Shown here piece after piece: positions 1 to 7,970 of a stretch of DNA of 33,642 nt; position 1 is the first letter of the stretch; each line of letters opens with the position of its first letter. The translations under genes and the position numbers were made by a program. The notes under the pieces were generated by a model, which was not told the origin of the DNA, made no database searches, and was given only the letters and a program-made list of their open reading frames with translations. The stretch covers positions 1 to 33,642 of IMG/VR virus record IMGVR_UViG_3300044627_000932; one strand, given 5' to 3'. Origin of the DNA: a virus.

Positions 1-140
1 GTTACAGCAGTCGCTTTACTTTGCGGTATGCTAGACATGAAAGGAGTGTCTGTAGGCGATATGTTATAGATAATATCTGAAAGATCTTCTCTAAGTCCAA
101 TCGCATCGTACTTTGTAAATGTGCCTGATACTATAGCCAT
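1..140 (-). CDS. Major capsid protein, N-terminal fragment
   Basis: The first 46 codons of a gene that runs off the left edge. The start ATG follows an AAGGA-like ribosome site. The visible residues contain SGTFTKYDAIGLREDLSD and the phrase SPTDTPFMSSIP, which is the typical opening of the SU10-type/DUF5309 major capsid family (family recognition from memory). It forms the icosahedral shell. Its position directly after a scaffold-like gene and in the same direction as portal and terminase supports this. The remainder of the gene is not in the window. Confidence 0.85.
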   Translation of the reverse strand, partial: MAIVSGTFTKYDAIGLREDLSDIIYNISPTDTPFMSSIPQSKATAV

Positions 141-151
141 TTTTTTTCCTT

Positions 152-1237
152 TTATTTTTTGTTAGTTATAATGTCATAAAAGATACTTGCGGCATCTTTG
201 ACATTGCCTGTCTTTTTGAGACGACCTAACTTTTCCTTACGTCTTTGGAAGTTCATATCATTGCTGTCTTTTTTCACACCTGAAGATAAAAACTTACCTG
301 GCTTAGATGCTTGCGCAGCTGAAACAGGTTTGACATTCTTAACGTTACGATACTTTAAAGCATCATTAACTAACATAACAATTCTATGGTCATAGATTTG
401 TCCAATCTCAGCATCTTTAAATCCATAAGAATTTAAAAAATTTCTTAAATTGTTTTTAGTTGTACTAGCTTTTTGAGCATCATTAAATTCTGGCATTTTT
501 TCTGCCAAGATTCTTTGCTGCTCTTGTACATAACTGCTTAGTTGTCTTTGTTGTTCTTGTTGTAGCTTATTAGCAGCTTCCATCATCTTCTCTTTTTTAA
601 GGCGAATTTGACGTTCTACTTTTGTAGCTTCAACAGGATCTTCTTCATACAATTTATTCAGATCAACATTGTTGATTTCTGAATTTAATTGCTGTTGTGT
701 AAAAGCAAGTATTTGATTTAATTCCGTAATACGTTTGGAATAGTCTTGCCTTTGTTGCTCCGTTTCAGACTGGAATTGCTTTTTTTCAAAAGATAATTCT
801 TCTGTCTTTCTACGGTAGTCAGCATCTCTGGAATAACCTTTTTTTAATTCATCTAAGGTAACCTTTAATTCTTGACCTGCTACTTTTACAGTAAAGGTGG
901 AATCAGGTTCTTTCTGAATATCTTCTGTTTGTTCTTGAGATACGTCAGTTTCAGAAACATCACTAGTCTCTTGTTCTGTTTCTGTTTGCGTTTCATCTGT
1001 AACCTCAGGTTGATCTGATTCAGATTCCTGGTTTATTGGTTCTTCAGAAACGACTTGTTCTTGTTTTTGAACTGGAGCTTCTTGCTCAAATTCATTTCTA
1101 GCTTCTGGTTTTACAACCTCAGCTTTTTTTTCGTTAATCTTTCCAGTTTGCGGATTAAGCAATCCTGTAATTGATTTCGCAGCTATCTGCAAATCAGACG
1201 CAGCTCCCTTAACAGGGTTGGCTTTTAACTCTGACAT
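152..1237 (-). CDS. Capsid scaffolding protein (putative)
   Basis: A 361-residue, strongly acidic and Gln/Glu-rich protein. Residues about 40-115 are a low-complexity Glu/Gln/Thr tract, about 140-260 are predicted coiled coil rich in Q, E and K, and the C-terminus (about 300-361) is basic, as is usual for scaffolds that bind the capsid protein through a basic tail. It lies between portal and capsid genes, the standard scaffold position. A clear AAAAGGAG site 6 nt before ATG fixes the start. No protease motif is visible. The role rests on composition and position rather than sequence family, so it is an inference. Confidence 0.75.
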   Translation of the reverse strand: MSELKANPVKGAASDLQIAAKSITGLLNPQTGKINEKKAEVVKPEARNEFEQEAPVQKQEQVVSEEPINQESESDQPEVTDETQTETEQETSDVSETDVSQEQTEDIQKEPDSTFTVKVAGQELKVTLDELKKGYSRDADYRRKTEELSFEKKQFQSETEQQRQDYSKRITELNQILAFTQQQLNSEINNVDLNKLYEEDPVEATKVERQIRLKKEKMMEAANKLQQEQQRQLSSYVQEQQRILAEKMPEFNDAQKASTTKNNLRNFLNSYGFKDAEIGQIYDHRIVMLVNDALKYRNVKNVKPVSAAQASKPGKFLSSGVKKDSNDMNFQRRKEKLGRLKKTGNVKDAASIFYDIITNKK

Positions 1238-1260
1238 ATTGTCTCCTTTTAGTTGAAGTT

Positions 1261-1274
1261 CCGCTATAAAGCGG
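1261..1274. other. Small hairpin in the scaffold leader
   Basis: CCGCT and AGCGG form a perfect 5-bp GC-rich stem with an ATAA loop. It lies in the 60-nt leader before the scaffold start and upstream of its ribosome site. No T-run follows on either strand, so it does not look like a terminator. It could be an RNA processing or stability element between the 97-aa gene and the scaffold gene. The function is unknown. Confidence 0.4.
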
Positions 1275-1297
1275 TTGACCTATCCTAATTTTTATTA

Positions 1298-1591
1298 TTA
1301 GAATTCTTTTTTTTCTATGGATGCTCTGAAATCTTCTAATTGTTTTTTAGCAAGTTTTCCAGTTTCCATAATCTCAATAAAATGATGTTCAACTTTTTGA
1401 ACTATCTGAAATGCTAGCCATAATTTTTCTCTAGCATCTTGTTCATTAACACCTGTGTTTAATAAACTTTGAGAATATAATTTCTTTAAAGTTTCAATTG
1501 CTTCTACAAATATTGGTTCTTGTAAAACCAACTTTGCTTTTTCCGATCTACTAACTTCCGATTGGAGTTTCGCTTGATCCTGTTGTTGCAT
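1298..1591 (-). CDS. Hypothetical protein between portal and scaffold
   Basis: A 97-residue, helix-rich charged protein that begins inside the last 41 nt of the portal gene, so the two are translationally coupled. The first 20 residues are Gln/Ser/Lys-rich, followed by a helical stretch. There is no signal peptide or membrane segment. I recognise no family. The location between portal and scaffold suggests a head-assembly accessory role, which is positional inference only. Confidence 0.7.
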   Translation of the reverse strand: MQQQDQAKLQSEVSRSEKAKLVLQEPIFVEAIETLKKLYSQSLLNTGVNEQDAREKLWLAFQIVQKVEHHFIEIMETGKLAKKQLEDFRASIEKKEF

Positions 1592-3719
1592 TTAATTCCT
1601 GTACCTGTTGTCCAAATTCTTGTGTTGCTTTTTGAGCTGCTGTTAAATTTTTAGAAGCATTATTTAATCTAGCTTTTGTTAAATTAACTTCTCCTTGTAA
1701 TTTTGCAACGTCAATCTGTGTATTATACTTTAACTCTAATTCTTTCATTTTTGTTTGAAAGTCAAGCTGCATTTTTGAACTATTTAGTTGTAATTCTTTA
1801 AATTGTAATTCTAAGTCAGCTTGTTTTCTCTTGTTTTCACTATCTATTCTAGTGAATTCAATCTTTTCAATAGGCGTTAAAGCAGGTGCTTGCGGCGGTT
1901 GAACATACTGCATACCAACATCTGGGTTAACAAAGTAATTCTCTGTGTTTTTAAGACCAGCATTTTCAATCATTTTAGATAACGTATTATAAATATTTTT
2001 TAAAGTTACCATTGGATATTCTTTATTACCTTGCAAAGTAAATGCTTGTAATTGTTTTTCAAGAATACTGTTTAAAATAACTAATTGTTGTTCTTTAGAA
2101 CCAGAACCTAATCCAACTACAATATTAATATTATATTTATCTTTCCATTCAGTTGGTCTTACTGGAATAAATACATTATTTAATTGTACTAATCTTTCTA
2201 CTTCTTGGTATTTAACTGTTAATTCAAAAATCTTTTCAAATAATTCTTTAACACCAGTCTCTGCAAATATTCTAGCAATCAACTCCATACGCATTTGTGT
2301 TTGCGTCATTAGAGTATTAATTCCTGTTGCAGTTTTATTTAAACTATCAGCGTCTAATCCTTGTGCGTATCTTGTAACACCAGTTCTTGTTTCTCTAACT
2401 GTGTCTAAGTATTCAAGTAATGGAAATGCTTGAGCAGAAATTGTTTGGTTCTGCATTGGTAACATAACTTGAGAAGGCGGTTGTTTTGTTCTTACAACTC
2501 CACCTGGTCTAGCCGTAAGTAAATCATCAAGATTTACCATTCCATCCATAATCGCAATACGATTATTATTTGTTAGATACATATTGTCTAACAACTGTCT
2601 TAAAACTGTAGATTTAATTAATTGAATATCTTGTACTAATTCTGAAACTGATCTGCCATAAAATCTGTGTGGCATTGGTATTGGAGTTAATGAACAAAAA
2701 GGAATTGAATCAACTTCAACGTTATCTAATATTGCATCAGAAGTATCTCCAACAACTGTAATCTTTCTTAATTCTGCAAGACCATCTCCATCAAAATCTA
2801 ATCTTACATAACATTCAAAAACGTCAATTGCATCTGTTGAAGAATCTGGAGAAGATGTAAATGGATATTCGTCTATATCAGAATATCTAGTTAATTTTTC
2901 AGAGTTAAAAATAATTTCTTGTGAGTGTGGTAATGTAGCTATGATGTCTTTATCATAACCCATTTGAATTAATTCAGTTCTTGTCTTAGTAGTTCTATGC
3001 GCTACAAAATTTGAATCTTGTATTGTCTTAGCATTTCTTTGTATTAAAAATTCTTCTGGTGGTACGTTTTCAATTTTAACTCTACCTTCGTCAGAACTTC
3101 TTCTTATTCTAAGGTTATGTTTCTTTGGTCTTGGTAAATTTAATACTTGACCTTGTTGAGCTGCTATTGCTTCTAATGCTTTAATTTGTTCGTCTTGAGA
3201 CTCATCTTCTTCTTCTGAGTGTTCTATAACCTCAACGTTTTCATCATTAATAATAGATTGGTAAGAATCTTCATTTAGATCTTGATATGTTTCATGTTCA
3301 TATTTTTTGCTTTCATCCCAATAAACTTTGACAATACCATTCTTTTCTAAAAGCGCATCTTTGAACCAACTATATAAAATTGTAAAACCTGGATTATCTT
3401 TATTAAAAATATAATTAATATAATTTGTAGCTTGGTCAGCAAGAGCAACATCTTCTGCTTTGACTGGTTCGCAAACAACAGTTCTATCTGATGCTGTAAA
3501 AATTCTAAGAAGATTTGGAAGTATAGTTTCAATAGTGTCAGCAACGTCAGTAGATACAACTTGAGAACGACCATCTATTTCAGTACCTAGTTTTTCTCCT
3601 AAATAATATTCAACTGATTTTTTTCTTTGTTCAGATAATTGTCCACCCAAATAACCTAGTGATGAATTTATTTCTGTACTGATAATATTCTTTATTTCTG
3701 TATCTGTTAATTTTGCCAT
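1551..3719 (-). CDS. Portal protein
   Basis: 722 residues, the right size for a podovirus-type portal, which forms the dodecameric vertex for DNA entry and exit. The N-terminal part has STDVADTIETILPNLLRIF, then a long central domain with FYGRSVSELVQDIQLIKST and LTARPGGVVRTK, features I associate with portals of SU10- and pelagiphage-type viruses. The C-terminal 120 residues form a Gln/Lys/Leu coiled coil (about 590-700), as in the barrel region of P22-like portals. It follows TerL and a small gene in the same operon. An acidic insertion at about 155-185 is unusual but harmless. Confidence 0.88.
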   Translation of the reverse strand: MAKLTDTEIKNIISTEINSSLGYLGGQLSEQRKKSVEYYLGEKLGTEIDGRSQVVSTDVADTIETILPNLLRIFTASDRTVVCEPVKAEDVALADQATNYINYIFNKDNPGFTILYSWFKDALLEKNGIVKVYWDESKKYEHETYQDLNEDSYQSIINDENVEVIEHSEEEDESQDEQIKALEAIAAQQGQVLNLPRPKKHNLRIRRSSDEGRVKIENVPPEEFLIQRNAKTIQDSNFVAHRTTKTRTELIQMGYDKDIIATLPHSQEIIFNSEKLTRYSDIDEYPFTSSPDSSTDAIDVFECYVRLDFDGDGLAELRKITVVGDTSDAILDNVEVDSIPFCSLTPIPMPHRFYGRSVSELVQDIQLIKSTVLRQLLDNMYLTNNNRIAIMDGMVNLDDLLTARPGGVVRTKQPPSQVMLPMQNQTISAQAFPLLEYLDTVRETRTGVTRYAQGLDADSLNKTATGINTLMTQTQMRMELIARIFAETGVKELFEKIFELTVKYQEVERLVQLNNVFIPVRPTEWKDKYNINIVVGLGSGSKEQQLVILNSILEKQLQAFTLQGNKEYPMVTLKNIYNTLSKMIENAGLKNTENYFVNPDVGMQYVQPPQAPALTPIEKIEFTRIDSENKRKQADLELQFKELQLNSSKMQLDFQTKMKELELKYNTQIDVAKLQGEVNLTKARLNNASKNLTAAQKATQEFGQQVQELNATTGSSETPIGS

Positions 3720-3720
3720 A

Positions 3721-3957
3721 TTAATTTATTGACTTAAAATATTTAGAAAAGAACTCTGATTTATTTTTATTATTTAAAACTAAATCTCCACCTTTTTCGC
3801 CTATAGGTATATCTCTAAAATATAATTCTTTAGGTTCAGGGTATAATCCTTCTTCAATTAATTTTTTTTCTCTCTCACTTAAGAAATCTTTTAGCTCATC
3901 TTGAACTTCAATATAAGAGCTTGGGTCTCTGTCTTTAGTTGATTTCATATTAAACAA
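3721..3957 (-). CDS. Hypothetical small protein between TerL and portal
   Basis: A 78-residue charged protein that overlaps the end of the TerL gene by 8 nt and ends one base before the portal start, so it is tightly coupled within the packaging operon. It contains the motif LYFRDIPIGEKGGDLVLN and no membrane segment or cysteines. I recognise no named family. Confidence 0.65.
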   Translation of the reverse strand: MFNMKSTKDRDPSSYIEVQDELKDFLSEREKKLIEEGLYPEPKELYFRDIPIGEKGGDLVLNNKNKSEFFSKYFKSIN

Positions 3958-5218
3958 TATAGTTCGTATTTACTTCTATCTTTTTTTTCCAATTTGTCAT
4001 CTCAATTCCGTAGCCAACTATTCCTGTTCTTAAAGCATCGGCGGCATGGCTTGCAAAATTGTGTATGGGTCTATTCCTAAAACATTGGTTTAAGTCGTCC
4101 CATTTTTTCTGATATGACTTTAAACATTCCATACCATAATGGCATTTGTTTTTGTCAAACCAACAGGTAGGTAGAGCTTTTCTTACTGCTTCAATCCCAT
4201 CTTCTAAAGATAGTTTAGGCGCAACCTCAAATGCTATACCTAATTCTAATGCAGTTTCCAACCTTGATTTACCATAAGCTCCTAATTCTCTAACCTTAAT
4301 ATCATGTGGAGCAATATGTCTTGAATACTTATAACCTTTGTTATCAATAATATTTGCGTAGTGGTCTAATCCTTCGCCAGCGTTTTCGTAAAAATCTATT
4401 AATCTTATTTCGCCTTTGTGTCTTTGGGCAAACCAAATAACAGTAGAATCATTCATTCCTAAATCCCACCATGTTTCAACCGGTAGTTCTTTGTCGTATA
4501 AATTATCTATAACCCTACCATTCTTTTCGGCATCCTCAATAATAGATCCGTAATAAGAACCTGTTATTGCTGCTTGAAAAGAACACTCAAACTCTTGGTC
4601 AAACAAGTCATCTGACATAATTGACTTTGCTGCCTTTAACTCATCATCATCTAGTATCTTTGTTTCAGATGCTTTGTGTAATGATGAATACCAACCTTCT
4701 GTCTTTTGGGCGTATTGGTATAATTCAAAAAAATAATTTTTACCTTTTGGCGTTCCAATAAAAACGCACCATCCTTTCCTATCTGCCAAAGATGGTCTTA
4801 TGATTTCAGGAAATAGGTTTGGGGCAATACTTTGTGTTTCATCTAAAATACAACCGTCTAAAAATATACCTCTTAGAGCTTGGTCATTTTCAGCGCCAAG
4901 AATTGTAATCCTTGCACCATTTGGAAAGTCAGCTCTTAATTCTGATTCGTTAAACTTAACTCCTGGAATTTTACCACCAAAGGTTTTGATGTAATCCCAA
5001 GCTGTTGCCTTACCTTGTTTAAAAGTTGGAGAGATAAATGCGTACCTAGAATTTGGCTTCTTGGTGTACATCGCATCTCTAATCATGTGATTAATACACA
5101 TCACAGTCTTACCAGCTCTTCGGTGCAAGACCAATACGGAGAATCGGTGCTTAGAGATTTTATCATGCAAAAATTTTTGCAATTCTCTTGGCTTGTATGG
5201 AATCTCAAATACTGGCAT
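3950..5218 (-). CDS. terL: Terminase large subunit (ATPase/nuclease)
   Basis: 422 residues. The packaging motor pumps DNA into the prohead and cuts it. The ATPase domain has Walker A LHRRAGKT (residues 31-38), Walker B ILDE (124-127, D126/E127) and coupling motif GTPKGKN (155-161). The nuclease domain shows its metal-binding acids in WWDLGMNDST (D252), APHD (D306) and HAADALR (D394). Length and motif order are complete. It lies downstream of TerS and upstream of the portal gene. The start ATG has no strong ribosome site and is preceded by a G6/T4 tract. Confidence 0.95.
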   Translation of the reverse strand: MPVFEIPYKPRELQKFLHDKISKHRFSVLVLHRRAGKTVMCINHMIRDAMYTKKPNSRYAFISPTFKQGKATAWDYIKTFGGKIPGVKFNESELRADFPNGARITILGAENDQALRGIFLDGCILDETQSIAPNLFPEIIRPSLADRKGWCVFIGTPKGKNYFFELYQYAQKTEGWYSSLHKASETKILDDDELKAAKSIMSDDLFDQEFECSFQAAITGSYYGSIIEDAEKNGRVIDNLYDKELPVETWWDLGMNDSTVIWFAQRHKGEIRLIDFYENAGEGLDHYANIIDNKGYKYSRHIAPHDIKVRELGAYGKSRLETALELGIAFEVAPKLSLEDGIEAVRKALPTCWFDKNKCHYGMECLKSYQKKWDDLNQCFRNRPIHNFASHAADALRTGIVGYGIEMTNWKKKIEVNTNYIV

Positions 5219-5241
5219 TTTTAAATAAAACCCCCCTATCC

Positions 5242-5415
5242 TTAATGGACAGTCATGGGTTTAGCAACTGGTATCTTATCTAGTTCTAGTTCTTCTGTAA
5301 TGTGTTGGCTAAAGCACCAAGCATCTTCGTAATCTTCAAATCCATTGAACATAACTATTACTGAATTAGTCATATCGTCAACCATTACTAGAGCTTTGTA
5401 TTTAGGGTTTTTCAT
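5242..5415 (-). CDS. Hypothetical small protein between TerS and TerL
   Basis: A 57-residue protein beginning MKNPKYKALVMVDD and containing GFEDYEDAWCFSQH, a compact alpha/beta pattern seen in small conserved phage proteins without a name. I chose the ATG at 5413-5415. The frame stays open upstream to a TTG at 5553, but that extension is Arg-rich, unlike the rest, and crosses a G7 tract, so I consider it non-coding. The protein ends 23 nt before the TerL start. Confidence 0.6.
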   Translation of the reverse strand: MKNPKYKALVMVDDMTNSVIVMFNGFEDYEDAWCFSQHITEELELDKIPVAKPMTVH

Positions 5416-5782
5416 TTGGGTTTTTGTAGTTTGTATGTGTGTACCTTCTAACGTTATATTGACGACGCCAGATTTTGCTTTGGGGTATGGTCTAAACAAA
5501 ACCCCCCCTATTTGCCTTGTAAAACGTATGAAACGCCTGCTTGCCTGGCGCAATACAACCTATGCTGCATTTCCGATAATTGTTTGTTATCACCAGTTTT
5601 AGACAATAGCTTGTCAACAGCGCAGTAATTCTATCGTAGGTTGCTAATGATAATTCTGGGTTATCAATAGTAATAATGTTTTTAGCTTATAGGTTGCATG
5701 TGCAACGTTGTGTCTGAACTTTGCAATTATCCTACAAACAAATCAATAAAATCAACAGCTTTAATTAAAAAACAACTAATAA
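5416..5782. other. Mostly non-coding stretch between TerS and TerL region
   Basis: About 370 nt with no convincing gene. It holds a perfect 6-bp dyad GTTGCATGTGCAAC (5693-5706), three copies of an AGGTTG word (two on plus near 5637 and 5692, one on minus near 5558) and a G7 tract on the minus strand (5502-5508). One minus-strand micro-ORF (5508-5570, 20 residues from ATG, 32 from a TTG at 5606) reads plausibly but has no ribosome site. As the gap between the terminase genes, it is a reasonable place for the packaging initiation site (pac or cos); this is inference. Confidence 0.4.
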
Positions 5783-6211
5783 TTAATCTTGCCACTTAAT
5801 GATTATTGGGTCTTTATTATTACCAGAAAGACTTAAATTATCCTTTTTAGCATATACTTTTGAAGCTATTCTCTCACTCTTCCATTTCGCCAAATCTAAA
5901 TATGCTTTGATTAAATGTGTTTGGGCTAAGTCCGGTCTCAAGTTCTTGTCTGTTTCGTTCTGCGATTTATTAATACTTTTATTTATATACTCTTCAGCAT
6001 TAGCTAAAAGATATTCGCAACCGTCTTGCTTGGCTTGTGTATATTTCTCTCTTCGTTCTGGGTATTTGTTTATCCATTGTCTAAAACATTCCCAAGTTGG
6101 TCGCTCTGGTCTCTCTTTAGTGTTTAGCACTTCTCTGATAGATTGACCTTCTGCCAGCTCCTGACATATTTGGTCAAATAATATTTCTGTGTATTTTGTT
6201 TTATTAGCCAT
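5783..6211 (-). CDS. terS: Terminase small subunit
   Basis: 142 residues. TerS binds the packaging site and hands DNA to TerL. The N-terminal part is a helix-turn-helix of the usual kind: LFDQICQELAEGQSIREVL, then TWECFRQWINKYPERREKY with a tryptophan-rich recognition helix. Middle helices (about 60-110) would form the oligomer, with LAKWKSERIASKVYAKK near the end, the typical TerS closing motif (WxxxxxxPKxYG-like). It is the first gene of the leftward packaging operon, 121 nt from a divergent rightward operon. The start has an AGGAACAT sequence upstream. Confidence 0.88.
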   Translation of the reverse strand: MANKTKYTEILFDQICQELAEGQSIREVLNTKERPERPTWECFRQWINKYPERREKYTQAKQDGCEYLLANAEEYINKSINKSQNETDKNLRPDLAQTHLIKAYLDLAKWKSERIASKVYAKKDNLSLSGNNKDPIIIKWQD

Positions 6212-6258
6212 GTTTATGTTCCTATTATGTTCCTGTTGATAAGTATATTAAAATAATG

Positions 6259-6315
6259 TGTTTAAGTGTATTGACAGTCTATTTACAATATGATTTACTC
6301 CGAATCACTTAAACA
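6259..6315. repeat. 10-bp inverted repeat flanking the rightward promoter
   Basis: TGTTTAAGTG (6259-6268) and CACTTAAACA (6306-6315) are perfect reverse complements, 37 nt apart. They sit just outside the promoter elements of the 6333 operon, one on each side. The spacing between arm centres is 47 bp, between four and five helical turns. This looks like a pair of operator half-sites or a looping operator; no binding protein is assigned. Confidence 0.6.
6271..6299 (+). promoter_or_regulatory. Promoter for the rightward small-gene operon
   Basis: TTGACA (6271-6276) is a perfect -35 hexamer. A weak -10 TTTACT (6294-6299) lies 17 nt on. A better -10 match, TATGAT (6290-6295), has only about 13 nt spacing. 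The element TTGACAGTC followed 21 nt later by CGAATCAC is shared with the leftward promoter near 11412. The transcript would begin about 25 nt before the start codon of the 160-aa gene. Host sigma-70 use is likely because no phage RNA polymerase gene is seen. Confidence 0.6.
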
Positions 6316-6332
6316 ATAACTACGGAGATAAA

Positions 6333-6815
6333 ATGAAAAAAACAATATCTTTACCTAAAATTGATTTTAACAATATAGGTAAGAAAATAAATGCAGTTGA
6401 CTTAGAAATAAGTTTTGAAAACGGTTGTTTTGCTGCAAGCGGTACAGTTTGGAATAATATTAAATCTGATTGTATTGCAGCAGGTCAAATGCTTGGAGAA
6501 ATTTCAAAATTTTATCCAAACAATAAACTTGTTAAAAAAATAGTAAGTATTTGGAGTCAATACCATTTAAACGATTTAACTCCAGGTTCTCCTAAACAAA
6601 TGGCTTATTTAAAATCATTATCTAAACCATCTGACGCAGAGTTTTACACTTGGGAGTGTGAACAGCTTAAAAAGGTTGATTTGTTAATTGATAAATCTTT
6701 TTTTCATAACAACGAACCTTATAAATACGGTTCAGCTTGGTTAAAAACTGAAATACCTGAAAATGTTCAGCAAGAAATATTTTCAATTATAAATGAAAAT
6801 AAACAAGCAGCTTAA
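6333..6815 (+). CDS. Conserved phage protein of unknown function (early)
   Basis: 160 residues. The ribosome site CGGAGAT precedes ATG by 6 nt. The middle contains IVSIWSQYHLNDLTPGSPKQMAYL and the end YGSAWLKTEIP, a pattern (HLNDL-x-G-x-P-Q ... YG-x-WL-x-x-x-IP) that I recognise as a widespread unnamed family of phage proteins. There is no signal peptide. It is the first gene of a rightward operon under a sigma-70-like promoter, so probably early expressed. The function is unknown. Confidence 0.75.
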   Translation: MKKTISLPKIDFNNIGKKINAVDLEISFENGCFAASGTVWNNIKSDCIAAGQMLGEISKFYPNNKLVKKIVSIWSQYHLNDLTPGSPKQMAYLKSLSKPSDAEFYTWECEQLKKVDLLIDKSFFHNNEPYKYGSAWLKTEIPENVQQEIFSIINENKQAA

Positions 6816-6837
6816 CAATTAACCGGAGATATAAACA

Positions 6838-6990
6838 ATGTACTTAACAACTAAAGAATATAAGAAAGCTAAAAAACAAAAATACAAGTTTAAAAAGTTA
6901 ACCGACTTAGGATTTAAGAAGCTGCCAACTGATGACGGCTTTGTAATGTTTGAGTTAAATCCTGCAACACTTAACAAAGGTAATAAATAA
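6838..6990 (+). CDS. Microprotein, basic (50 aa)
   Basis: Fifty residues beginning MYLTTKEYKKAKKQKYKFKK, with a lysine-rich first half. The ribosome site CCGGAGAT matches that of the preceding gene, 7-8 nt before ATG, so translation is well supported. The stop is immediately followed by the ATG of the next microprotein. Unknown function; a nucleic-acid-binding role is possible from charge alone. Confidence 0.65.
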   Translation: MYLTTKEYKKAKKQKYKFKKLTDLGFKKLPTDDGFVMFELNPATLNKGNK

Positions 6991-7146
6991 ATGATTGAAG
7001 CTGTAAAATGTAATGATTGTCAATTTATTGGCGAAGAGGATAACTTAGAAATATTAAAAGACAATACAGAATATTTTAAAGGGTGTCCAAATTGTAAAAC
7101 AGACTCATACTTAATTGATGTTGAAACAATCAAGGAGCTAAACTAA
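6991..7146 (+). CDS. Zinc-ribbon microprotein (51 aa)
   Basis: Fifty-one residues with two CxxC knuckles: CNDC (residues 7-10) and CPNC (32-35), the spacing of a small zinc ribbon. The start abuts the upstream stop, and the stop TAA overlaps the next ATG (TAATG). A structural zinc-binding protein, perhaps an adaptor of host transcription or replication; no family assigned. Confidence 0.68.
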   Translation: MIEAVKCNDCQFIGEEDNLEILKDNTEYFKGCPNCKTDSYLIDVETIKELN

Positions 7147-7256
7147 TGAACGAAGATCTTAAACAATGCTTGCTTGCAATAGGTGTTATTGCTGCTGCAT
7201 ATTCTTCTATGTATTTATTTTATTATGTAAGTAAATATTTAGACCTTATTAACTAA
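7146..7256 (+). CDS. Single-helix membrane microprotein (36 aa)
   Basis: Thirty-six residues that start within the previous stop codon (TAATG overlap). After a short polar N-terminus comes a hydrophobic helix (about residues 8-29: LLAIGVIAAAYSSMYLFYYV) and a short polar tail. Inner-membrane location expected. Unknown function. Confidence 0.55.
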   Translation: MNEDLKQCLLAIGVIAAAYSSMYLFYYVSKYLDLIN

Positions 7257-7265
7257 CATATTAAA

Positions 7266-7349
7266 ATGGATAATGGTTCACCGGCGATAGCTTTAATAAT
7301 ATTTGGTATTAATGTTTTAATATTATTAATTTATTATTTAACTATCTAA
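7266..7349 (+). CDS. Single-helix membrane microprotein (27 aa)
   Basis: Twenty-seven residues, nearly all hydrophobic after MDNGSP. It begins 9 nt after the preceding stop and has no strong ribosome site, so translation may rely on coupling. It ends the rightward operon just before a strong stem-loop. Tentative. Confidence 0.4.
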   Translation: MDNGSPAIALIIFGINVLILLIYYLTI

Positions 7350-7541
7350 TCTCATCAAGTGGAGTATCGGATAACAATGTATATGGAGAGCAACACTCCA
7401 CTTGAAACCTTAATTTAATCTATATGTTTAGGGGATAAAAAGAGAGATTTAAGATTAAGATTATATTGAATATAGAAATACCAATACTATCAGATTTCTG
7501 TACCTAAAATGTTCTTTTTGTCAATCAATAAAAAATAAATA
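7350..7541. other. Convergent intergenic region with a strong stem-loop
   Basis: The gap lies between the end of the rightward operon and the end of the leftward 142-aa gene. It contains TCAAGTGGAGT (7355-7365) and ACTCCACTTGA (7395-7405), a perfect 11-bp inverted repeat with a 29-nt loop. There is no T-run after the stem, so a simple intrinsic terminator is not evident. The rest is AT-rich with no gene. Confidence 0.6.
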
Positions 7542-7970
7542 TTAGTTGCCAGGCGATACTAAACTTTGATAACCTACTCTGTTCACTAAATTGCAAGCAT
7601 CAAATAGAGCTAGTCTATACCTATATTTCAATTGGTTATAAGTTAAATCTAAATACATTCTATTAAGTTTATTAATGCTTAATCTCTCCGGAAAGTTCCT
7701 TAAAGATAATAACTCCCTATTCTCCTTATCTAATTTTAGTAAAGTAAAGATTACTAATTCATATATTGATAGCTGCTTAGGCGTTGCTTTAAGGTTCTTA
7801 TTTTTCTTATCATAATATCCCCAATCTTTACTATCATAATGGACTGTTCCTATTATCTTGAACATAGAAGGTGATCTATTATTTTTAACACCAGGTATTA
7901 TCTTCTCAACGAATGAAGCTGTGCTTAGGTAGTTATCAAATTCATCTATTGTTATAGGAGTGTTAATCAT
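7542..7970 (-). CDS. Hypothetical protein, C-terminal helix-turn-helix-like
   Basis: 142 residues, soluble, charged. The C-terminal part (LSINKLNRMYLDLTYNQLKYRYRLALFDAC, cut here by mention of key residues only: Leu-Thr-Tyr-Asn turn then Arg/Tyr-rich helix) has the look of a sigma-like or DUF6362-like helix-turn-helix, a weak comparison made from memory. It is the last gene of the leftward replication-region operon, 283 nt beyond the winged-helix gene across the candidate origin. A regulator is possible; not certain. Confidence 0.6.
   Translation of the reverse strand: MINTPITIDEFDNYLSTASFVEKIIPGVKNNRSPSMFKIIGTVHYDSKDWGYYDKKNKNLKATPKQLSIYELVIFTLLKLDKENRELLSLRNFPERLSINKLNRMYLDLTYNQLKYRYRLALFDACNLVNRVGYQSLVSPGN

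Noticed and set aside
3347-3574. Alternative minus-strand frame inside the portal gene.
   Set aside because: Leu/Ile/Phe-rich shadow of the portal frame with no ribosome site.
5416-5553. TTG-started N-terminal extension of the 57-aa protein.
   Set aside because: The added 46 residues are Arg-rich and unlike the rest, cross a G7 tract and lack a ribosome site.
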